Assembly (NCBI GenBank): GCA_947625055.1 | Contig: CANQMT010000001.1 | Span: 1-64,000, forward strand | Direction: 5' to 3' | DNA length: 64,000 nt | Source: an uncultured Monoglobus sp. | Lineage (GTDB): Bacteria; Bacillota; Clostridia; Monoglobales; Monoglobaceae | Shown here: one piece after another, positions 58,504 through 64,000 of the stretch | Numbering within the stretch: position 1 is the first letter of the stretch | Layout: every line of letters starts with the position of its first letter | The notes under the pieces: generated by a model | The model's input: the letters and a program-made list of their open reading frames with translations, nothing else | The model's database searches: none | Told to the model about the DNA's origin: nothing | Program-made: the position numbers and the translations under genes

Positions 58504-59728
58504 GAGAAACGTTTTTGATATTCTGAAGGAGCGCGGCCTTATCGCGCAGACCACACACGAGGAAGAGATAAGAGAGCTGCTGGGAAAGGAAAAGATCACG
58601 TTCTATATCGGCTTTGATCCCACGGCTGACAGCCTGCATATCGGCCACTTCATGCAGCTAATTGTTATGAAACACATGCAGAACGCGGGACACAGACCGA
58701 TCGTGCTTCTGGGCGGCGGAACAACTATGGTCGGCGATCCCACCGGCAAGGCTGACATGCGGCCGATGATTTCGAAGGAGGAGATCAGCCGCAACGCCGA
58801 AAACTTCAAAAAGCAGATGTCAAAGTTCATCGACTTTGACGGCGAAAAGGCGATCATGGTCAACAACGCCGACTGGCTGCTTAATCTTAACTATATCGAC
58901 TTCCTGCGCGAGGTGGGCGTCCATTTCTCGGTAAACAGAATGTTGACCGCGGAGTGCTTCAAGACCCGCCTTGAAAAGGGACTCTCGTTCCTTGAGTTTA
59001 ATTACATGCTGATGCAGGGCTACGATTTCTATAAGCTGCACAAGGACTACGGCGCGATCATGGAGTTCGGCGGCGACGATCAATGGTCAAACATTATCGG
59101 CGGCATCGAGCTCATCCGCCGCAAAGACGGCAAACAGGCCTACGGTATGACATTCACGCTGCTGACCACGAGCGAGGGCAAAAAGATGGGTAAGACCGAA
59201 AAAGGCGCGCTCTGGCTCGACCCCGAAAAGGTTTCGCCCTATGAGTTCTATCAATACTGGAGAAACGTGGACGACGCCGACGTTATCAGGCTCCTGAAGC
59301 TCGTGACCTTCCTGCCTATGGAACAGATTGCCGAGTACGAGAAGTGCGAGGGCGCAGAGCTTAACAAGGTAAAGTGCATTCTGGCTTATGAGGTGACAAA
59401 AATGGTCCACGGCGAGGAAGAGGCCAAAAAGGCCAACGACGCGGCTATGGCGATATTCGGCGGCGGTGGAAACACAGCCAATATGCCCTCCGCCGAGGTT
59501 GACGCGTCACAGATCGAGGCGGGAGTAAACATTCTCGACTTGCTGCTCCGGGTGAAGCTCATTCCATCAAAGGGCGAGGGCAGACGTCTTATTCAGCAGA
59601 ACGGCCTTTCAGTCAACGGCGAAAAGGTCAAAGATATAGGAACGGTGATCGATAACTCCTACTTTGGCGACGGAGAAATGGTAGTAAAAAAGGGTAAGAA
59701 AACCTTCCTCAAAATAACAAAAAAATAG
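58496..59728 (+). CDS. tyrS: Tyrosine-tRNA ligase
   Basis: A 410-residue class I synthetase. The HIGH motif is '[12 protein letters not shown]' and the KMSKS equivalent is '[15 protein letters not shown]'. Tyrosine-binding residues occur in '[16 protein letters not shown]' and '[12 protein letters not shown]'. The C-terminal S4-like domain is '[21 protein letters not shown]'. Last gene of the lon operon; its start overlaps aspS. No T-box leader precedes it, so it depends on the operon promoter. Confidence 0.97.
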   Translation: MSERNVFDILKERGLIAQTTHEEEIRELLGKEKITFYIGFDPTADSLHIGHFMQLIVMKHMQNAGHRPIVLLGGGTTMVGDPTGKADMRPMISKEEISRNAENFKKQMSKFIDFDGEKAIMVNNADWLLNLNYIDFLREVGVHFSVNRMLTAECFKTRLEKGLSFLEFNYMLMQGYDFYKLHKDYGAIMEFGGDDQWSNIIGGIELIRRKDGKQAYGMTFTLLTTSEGKKMGKTEKGALWLDPEKVSPYEFYQYWRNVDDADVIRLLKLVTFLPMEQIAEYEKCEGAELNKVKCILAYEVTKMVHGEEEAKKANDAAMAIFGGGGNTANMPSAEVDASQIEAGVNILDLLLRVKLIPSKGEGRRLIQQNGLSVNGEKVKDIGTVIDNSYFGDGEMVVKKGKKTFLKITKK

Positions 59729-59732
59729 AAAC

Positions 59733-59770
59733 AAAAGGCCCGCCGACGCGTATCGGCGGGCCTTTTGTTT
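59733..59770. terminator. Bidirectional terminator between tyrS and copA
   Basis: A 14-bp perfect stem (AAAAGGCCCGCCGA / TCGGCGGGCCTTTT) with a 6-nt loop and T runs on both strands lies between convergent genes. Confidence 0.9.
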
Positions 59771-59774
59771 TTTC

Positions 59775-59975
59775 TTACACTACCTTGTAGCCTTTGGCCT
59801 CGATCGCCTGCTTCAGCACATCGTCCGAAACATCGGCGCTCAATGTAACTACCGCGTTTCCGGCGGTGTGGCTCGCGACAGCCGACTCAACGCCGGGCAG
59901 CTCCTCGAGCGCGCCCTTTACGGCGGATTCGCAGTGGGGGCACATCATGCCCTCGATCTTAATTGTCTTTTCCAT
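59775..59975 (-). CDS. copZ: CopZ-like copper chaperone from an internal start in copA
   Basis: Inside the copA frame, an ATG at 59975 is preceded at 9 nt by a strong AAGGAG (59985-59990 on the plus strand as CTCCTT). Translation from it gives a 66-residue free HMA protein (MEKTIKIEGMMCPHCES...), the normal size of CopZ, a cytosolic Cu(I) carrier that delivers to CopA and CsoR. The same domain is also read through as the tail of CopA. Either a stop codon between ancestral copA and copZ was lost, or both products are made. The ribosome site is seen; separate expression is inferred. Confidence 0.65.
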   Translation of the reverse strand: MEKTIKIEGMMCPHCESAVKGALEELPGVESAVASHTAGNAVVTLSADVSDDVLKQAIEAKGYKVV

Positions 59976-62294
59976 TGTTTTTAACTCCTTTTTATTATTA
60001 ATATTTATTTTATTTTTCGGTTCCAATGTTCGCGAAACTCCGTCGGGAGCCTTCTTTTTTATTTTCACAAAGTTCAGCCTGAGTGCGTTGGTGACAACGC
60101 AAAAGCTTGAAAGGCTCATCGCGGCCGCGGCGAACATCGGGTTGAGCTTAAGCCCGAACACGGGTATCAGAACTCCCGCCGCGAGCGGTATGCCGATTAT
60201 GTTATAAATAAACGCCCAGAAAAGGTTCTCGTGGATATTCCTGAGTGTGGCGCGGCTCAGTCTTATCGCCGCGGGAACATCCGAAAGGCTGCTGTTCATC
60301 AGCACCACGTCGGCCGCGTCGATCGCTATGTCGGTCCCTGCGCCCACCGCCATTCCGGTATCGGCTCTCGTAAGCGCGGGGGCGTCGTTAATTCCGTCGC
60401 CCGCCATGAGAACCTTCCCCTTTTCGCTGAGGCTGCGCACGACGCTTTCCTTGCCGTCGGGCATAACGCCGGCTATAACGCGGTCAACCCCGCTCTGAGC
60501 GCCGATTGCTTTTGCAGTTTGCTCGTTGTCGCCGGTCAGCATAACGACCTCGATCCCCATATCCCGAAGCTCGGCTATCGCCGACGGGCTGTCCTCTTTT
60601 ATCACGTCCGCGACCGCGATAACGCCAAGCAGTCGGTTATCCTCCGCGAAAAACAGCGGCGTTTTTCCCTGCTCGGCGAAATTTTTTGCGGCGGCGTTTA
60701 TATCCGAAGGTACTTTGGAAAATCCGCTTATATACTTAAGATTGCCGCCGCGCAGCGTTTTTCCGTCGTGCTCCGCCTCGAGCCCACTGCCCGGCAGGGC
60801 TTTGAATCCGCTGACAGCTTCGAGCTTAATTCCGAGCTCCGCGCCGCGGCTTATGACCGCCTTGGAGAGGGGGTGCTCGCTTGCGCTCTCCAAAGCGCAA
60901 GCGAGGCTCAAAAGCTCATTTTCGCTCACATTTTCGGCCCCAAGAATGTCTGTGACGCGCGGCTCGCCCTTGGTAATCGTACCGGTCTTGTCAAGCACGG
61001 CGATCTTTGATTTTCCGGTTTCCTCAAGCGAAACGGCGGTTTTAAACAATATTCCGTTTCTCGCTCCCACTCCGCTGCCTACCATTATCGCGACCGGAGT
61101 GGCAAGGCCGAGCGCGCACGGGCAGCTTATAACAAGCACCGAAATACCGCGCGCCAGCGCGAAGCCTACTCCCTGACCCGCGATCAGCCATATCGCGGTG
61201 ACGATGACAGCGATCGTGATAACTGTCGGCACAAACACGCCCGAGACCTTGTCGGCCACCTTTGCGATAGGCGCTTTGGTCGCAGCCGCGTCGCTCACCA
61301 TTTTTATTATCTGCGAGAGCGTGGTGTCCTCGCCTACTCTTGCAGCGCGGCACTTCAAAAATCCGGAAGTGTTGACCGTGGCGGCGCTGACCGTGCTTCC
61401 CTCGCTTTTATCGACCGGTATGCTCTCGCCGGTCAGAGCCGACTCGTTGACCGCGCTTTCGCCCTCGACAACAATTCCGTCAACCGGTATGCTGGCGCCC
61501 GGACGAACGACAAATATGTCACCGACGCTTACCTGCTCGATCGGAACTTCGGCCTCAGCTCCGCCGCGAAGCACAACAGCGGTTTTCGGCGCGAGATCCA
61601 TAAGCCCGCGAAGCGCGTCGGTCGTCTTTCCCTTGCTCCGCGCCTCAAGCATTTTTCCGACGGTAATAAGAGTCAGGATCATCGCCGCAGACTCAAAATA
61701 AAACTCATGCATGTATCCCATGACCGCCCCGTGATCCATCGCGGCCTGCGCCGCGGTCATCGCGTACAGCGCGTAAGTGCTGTATATAAACGAAGCTCCC
61801 GCGCCCAAGGCCACCAGCGTATCCATATTGGGCGCGCCGTGGATAAGCCCCTTAAATCCGCTTATGAAAAATCTGCCGTTGATCACCATGATTATCTCTG
61901 TCAGCAGTAACTGAGTAAGTCCCATCGCCACATGGTTCTCGGCTAAAAACGACGGCAGGGGCCAGTTCCACATCATATGCCCCATTGAAATATACATCAG
62001 AACGATCAGAAATCCGAGCGACCACAAAAGCCGCAATTTGAGCGCGCGGAAGCCCGCGTCGGTTATATCCTCCGCCGCCTCTTTTTTTGTCTCCGCGCCC
62101 TTGAGCGACGCGCCGTAACCCGCGGCCTTGACAGCCGCGATGACCGACTCCGGACTCGCGGTTCCATCAACGCCCATTGAGTTTGTCAGCAGGCTGACCG
62201 AGCACGCCGTCACGCCCTCGACCTTTGAGACCGCCTTTTCAACTCTCGCGCTGCAGGCGGCGCAGCTCATACCCGTCACATTATATTGACGCAA
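59775..62294 (-). CDS. copA: Copper-translocating P-type ATPase with in-frame C-terminal CopZ-like domain
   Basis: An 839-residue membrane pump that exports Cu(I). An N-terminal HMA domain with 'GMSCAACSARVEKAV' precedes eight expected TM helices. The actuator 'LTGESIPVDKSEG', the metal site 'ISCPCALGLATPVAIM' and the phosphorylation site 'AVLDKTGTITKGEPRV' follow, with 'MAGDGINDAPALTRAD' at the hinge. After the last helix, a linker of about 30 residues (rich in Lys and Asn) leads to a second HMA domain with 'GMMCPHCESAVKGAL'. That tail has its own internal start (see 59775-59975). The pump start is TTG, chosen because GAGGTG lies 6 nt upstream and no ATG fits. Preceded by csoR on the same strand. 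Confidence 0.93.
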   Translation of the reverse strand: MRQYNVTGMSCAACSARVEKAVSKVEGVTACSVSLLTNSMGVDGTASPESVIAAVKAAGYGASLKGAETKKEAAEDITDAGFRALKLRLLWSLGFLIVLMYISMGHMMWNWPLPSFLAENHVAMGLTQLLLTEIIMVINGRFFISGFKGLIHGAPNMDTLVALGAGASFIYSTYALYAMTAAQAAMDHGAVMGYMHEFYFESAAMILTLITVGKMLEARSKGKTTDALRGLMDLAPKTAVVLRGGAEAEVPIEQVSVGDIFVVRPGASIPVDGIVVEGESAVNESALTGESIPVDKSEGSTVSAATVNTSGFLKCRAARVGEDTTLSQIIKMVSDAAATKAPIAKVADKVSGVFVPTVITIAVIVTAIWLIAGQGVGFALARGISVLVISCPCALGLATPVAIMVGSGVGARNGILFKTAVSLEETGKSKIAVLDKTGTITKGEPRVTDILGAENVSENELLSLACALESASEHPLSKAVISRGAELGIKLEAVSGFKALPGSGLEAEHDGKTLRGGNLKYISGFSKVPSDINAAAKNFAEQGKTPLFFAEDNRLLGVIAVADVIKEDSPSAIAELRDMGIEVVMLTGDNEQTAKAIGAQSGVDRVIAGVMPDGKESVVRSLSEKGKVLMAGDGINDAPALTRADTGMAVGAGTDIAIDAADVVLMNSSLSDVPAAIRLSRATLRNIHENLFWAFIYNIIGIPLAAGVLIPVFGLKLNPMFAAAAMSLSSFCVVTNALRLNFVKIKKKAPDGVSRTLEPKNKININNKKELKTMEKTIKIEGMMCPHCESAVKGALEELPGVESAVASHTAGNAVVTLSADVSDDVLKQAIEAKGYKVV

Positions 62295-62305
62295 TTATAT
62301 CACCT

Positions 62306-62599
62306 CTATTTCATCAGTTTCTGCAATGTCGCAAGCAGCTCGTCGATAGTCTCGTTTTTGCCTTCTCTGACGTCGTTTACGACACAGCTTTTTATGTGGC
62401 TCGAAAGCAGCTCACGGTTAAACGCGCTCAGCGCGGCGCTGACCGCAGATGCCTGAACCAGAATATCCGGACAGTACGCGTCGCGCTCAACCATGCCTTT
62501 TAAACCGCGTACCTGTCCCTCAATGCGGCTCAGGCGGTTGATGAGGCTCTTGTACTCCTCTTCGCTCCGCTTTTTTGTCTTATGACAACACTTGCACAT
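62306..62599 (-). CDS. csoR: Copper-sensing repressor CsoR
   Basis: A 97-residue all-helical DNA-binding repressor released by Cu(I). The copper ligands Cys-His-Cys are in 'ERDAYCPDILVQASAV' and 'LLSSHIKSCVVND'. The N-terminal 'CKCCHKTKKRSEEEYKSL' has three extra Cys and may hold another metal. It is 11 nt upstream of copA. Its promoter carries two matching palindromes. Confidence 0.95.
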   Translation of the reverse strand: MCKCCHKTKKRSEEEYKSLINRLSRIEGQVRGLKGMVERDAYCPDILVQASAVSAALSAFNRELLSSHIKSCVVNDVREGKNETIDELLATLQKLMK

Positions 62600-62613
62600 A
62601 ATATCACCCCTTT

Positions 62614-62665
62614 ATACCCCTTGGGGGTATATTGATATTATATACCCCCAAGGGGTATTTGTCAA
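62614..62665 (-). promoter_or_regulatory. csoR-copA promoter with two CsoR-type operators
   Basis: On the minus strand, perfect TTGACA, 17 bp and perfect TATAAT. ATACCCCCAAGGGGTAT (62642-62658) fills the spacer, and its inverted copy ATACCCCTTGGGGGTAT (62614-62630) lies downstream of the -10. Both fit the TACCCC...GGGGTA pattern of CsoR operators. Confidence 0.88.
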
Positions 62666-62823
62666 TAGCCGCATATATATTATTTGAAAATTTTTGAAAA
62701 ATATTTCTATAGCAATATTTCAGTAAAATCTGGTATCATTAAGACGTTACTTTTGTGTACGAACTGACGTATCGGTTTGTTTCCGAATTAACATACTCGT
62801 AAAAGTGCCGTAAAAACGTTAAT

Positions 62824-62906
62824 TGTGGATAACTCTTAAAAAAGTGGATTTTTGACATATTTCGCACATAAAAATCGGTGGATAACGTGGATAACTCTGT
62901 TGATAA
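62824..62906 (+). other. Cluster of DnaA-box-like sequences
   Basis: A perfect TGTGGATAA (62824-62832) is followed by GGTGGATAA (62877), CGTGGATAA (62886) and TGTTGATAA (62898), all in the same orientation; the last three are 9 and 12 bp apart. The following 150 bp is very A/T-rich. The whole gap 62600-63092 has no gene. It could be an accessory DnaA-binding locus, an origin, or a regulatory site for sigH. Confidence 0.55.
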
Positions 62907-63092
62907 CTTATTTTACGGCGGTTTTGAGCGGTGGAAAATAATATAAGTTTAACGTAACTGTATTTGAATTTTAATATTTTTGAAATTAATACTTGACAAT
63001 TCTTAATTTTTGTGATTTGAAAAAATTTGAGTTTTAATACATTTTTAAGCACAAAATTACAGATATTTTGCAAATAATAAGCTGAACGATTA

Positions 63093-63686
63093 CTAACTCT
63101 CGTCCAGCTTTCTTTTTATGCGTTGAAGCGCATTGTCTATTGATTTGGTGGGCTTGTTTATTATTTCTGAGATCTCGTTGTACGACATGCCCTGAAGGTG
63201 AAGAATAAGCACACGCCGCTCAAGATCGGTCAGCTTTTCCTCAATCTCGGCCTCAACGGCGCGCAGATTTTCGTTTCTGATATAAAGCTTCTCAGGATCA
63301 GACAGAACCGGACCGGCAATAACGTCGGAGAGAGTTGTGTCGGGCTGCTCCTCGTCTATCGGCTTGCTGAGCGAGACATAATTGTTAAGAGGTATGTGCT
63401 TCTGTCTGCCCGCTGTTCTTATGGCGGTATATATATGCCTTCTCACGCACAGCTCCGCGAAGCTTGAAAATGACGCCTCTTTGTCGGGGTTATAGTCCCG
63501 AACCGCATTAAAGAGGCCGATCATTCCCTCCTGCACCAAATCATCACTGTCGCCTCCGGCGAGAAAATATGCTTTGGCGCGGGAGCGGACCAGGTTCTTA
63601 TATTTATTTAATAAATAATCGGCTGCCGCGCGGTCTGTTTTCGCAAGGGCAGCCAGCTCCTCGTCGGTGTAGTTTTGATAATTCAT
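63093..63686 (-). CDS. sigH: RNA polymerase sigma-H factor (sigma-30 family)
   Basis: A 197-residue sigma factor like Spo0H, which directs early sporulation and stationary-phase genes. Region 2 is seen in 'LLNKYKNLVRSRAKAYFLAGGDSDDLVQEGMIGLFNAVRDY' and 'SFSSFAELCVRRHIYTAIR'. Region 4 helix-turn-helix is 'LQGMSYNEISEIINKPTKSIDNALQRIKRKL'. A linker 'DPEKLYIRNENLRAVEAEIEEKLTDLERRV' joins them. Two 88-bp repeats lie immediately upstream. The presence of sigH suggests, but does not prove, a spore-forming lineage. Confidence 0.93.
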   Translation of the reverse strand: MNYQNYTDEELAALAKTDRAAADYLLNKYKNLVRSRAKAYFLAGGDSDDLVQEGMIGLFNAVRDYNPDKEASFSSFAELCVRRHIYTAIRTAGRQKHIPLNNYVSLSKPIDEEQPDTTLSDVIAGPVLSDPEKLYIRNENLRAVEAEIEEKLTDLERRVLILHLQGMSYNEISEIINKPTKSIDNALQRIKRKLDES

Positions 63687-63720
63687 ACGAATAGAGTTCG
63701 CCTCCCTCTCCGTCGCCTTC

Positions 63721-63896
63721 GGCCATGTCCGCTCACGTTAATGATTTGTGGCCTCATTTATATGTGCAATCGAAATACGATAGTGCCTCGAACCCGCTGC
63801 GCGGCTCCGGCCATGTCCGCTCACGTTAATGATTTGTGGCCTCATTTGCATGTGCAATCGAAATACGATAGTGCCTCGAAGCCGCTGCGCGGCTCC
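63721..63896. repeat. Two tandem 88-bp repeats upstream of sigH
   Basis: Copies 63721-63808 and 63809-63896 differ at only a few positions; a third copy begins (GGCC) and breaks off. Each contains GTTAATGATTTGTGGCCTCATTT and GTGCAATCGAAATACGATAGTGCCTCGAA. No reading frame in them is credible on either strand. Confidence 0.85.
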
Positions 63897-63936
63897 GGCC
63901 AAAGCCACCTCGCCATCCAGGGAAGGCGAGGCAAAA

Positions 63937-63957
63937 GGGCGGCCGTTTTGGCCGCCC
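63937..63957 (-). terminator. Terminator hairpin of the gene entering from the right
   Basis: An 8-bp perfect GC stem (GGGCGGCC / GGCCGCCC) with a 5-nt loop is followed on the minus strand by CTTTT. It lies 13 nt past the stop of the partial gene at 63971. Confidence 0.7.
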
Positions 63958-63970
63958 GATGAAAAACGTC

Positions 63971-64000
63971 TTATTTAACCAGCGCCAATGTCTCTCTCGC
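63971..64000 (-). CDS. C-terminal end of an unidentified gene (partial)
   Basis: The last nine codons and stop of a minus-strand frame (ending ...RETLALVK, TAA) run off the window edge. The following terminator supports a real gene end. Nine residues are too few to assign a function. Confidence 0.4.
   Translation of the reverse strand, partial: ARETLALVK

Noticed and set aside
60231-61010. 259-codon plus-strand ORF opposite copA
   Set aside because: Antisense to conserved P-type ATPase motifs, with no ribosome site.
63721-63896. CRISPR-like repeat upstream of sigH
   Set aside because: The units are 88 bp, directly abutting and without spacers. No cas gene is in the window.

Overview
The window most likely comes from a spore-lineage Clostridia (Firmicutes) chromosome of roughly balanced base composition, probably an uncultured gut or anaerobic-habitat species. 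The main grounds are a SigH-type sigma factor, SLH-anchored surface proteins, RecD2 without RecBC, a CsoR/CopA copper locus, a YsxC-type GTPase beside lon, a PurO-like IMP cyclohydrolase paired with a transformylase-only PurH, and strong AAGGAG ribosome binding sites. Species-level placement is not possible from the sequence alone. There is no prophage, plasmid backbone, IS element or CRISPR array in the window.

Layout. 0-4.4 kb: a minus-strand pair of a large hybrid histidine kinase and a sugar-type solute-binding lipoprotein. 4.6-8.9 kb: a purine operon purE-purM-purN-IMP cyclohydrolase-AICAR transformylase. 9.0-32.1 kb: tRNA-Arg(CCG), an array of intergenic hairpins and direct repeats, then a 19.9 kb gene for a 6,636-residue secreted, SLH-anchored repeat protein. 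A decayed tRNA fragment, the same hairpins and promoter, and a 597-residue mini-version of the giant protein follow. 32.1-34.4 kb: a tyrosine recombinase and the nickel-cofactor enzyme LarC. 34.5-42.8 kb: housekeeping repair and RNA-modification genes (recD2, recR, GNAT, Sfp-type transferase, recO, rluD-type synthase, cysteine desulfurase, thiI). 42.8-47.0 kb: accessory genes, including an unassigned membrane protein, a DUF5131 protein, an MBL hydrolase, a frameshifted nucleotidyltransferase, a Phd/PIN toxin-antitoxin pair and tRNA-Asn. 47.4-51.4 kb: acyltransferase, BaiN-like flavoprotein, ZnuA-like lipoprotein and a CmpB-type membrane protein. 51.6-59.7 kb: the operon lon-engB-FAH-hisS-aspS-tyrS. 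59.8-62.6 kb: copA (with an in-frame CopZ-like tail) and csoR. 62.6-64.0 kb: a DnaA-box-like cluster, sigH, an 88-bp tandem repeat and the tail of one more minus-strand gene.

How the parts work together. The purine operon carries five of the later purine steps in order, with the last two split between separate proteins. The 51.6-59.7 kb operon combines proteolysis, ribosome assembly and three aminoacyl-tRNA synthetases, with overlapping or nearly abutting genes. The copper locus is self-contained: sensor, pump and a possible chaperone under a promoter carrying two matching palindromes. The most unusual part is the 9-32 kb surface locus. Two SLH proteins of very different size share promoter, leader hairpin, signal peptide and C-terminus, and each is preceded by tRNA-Arg 3' sequence and the same hairpin modules. 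This is best read as a tandem duplication in which one copy has a core expanded by nested repeats of about 1.86 kb. All domain calls are from reading the translations; no database search was run.
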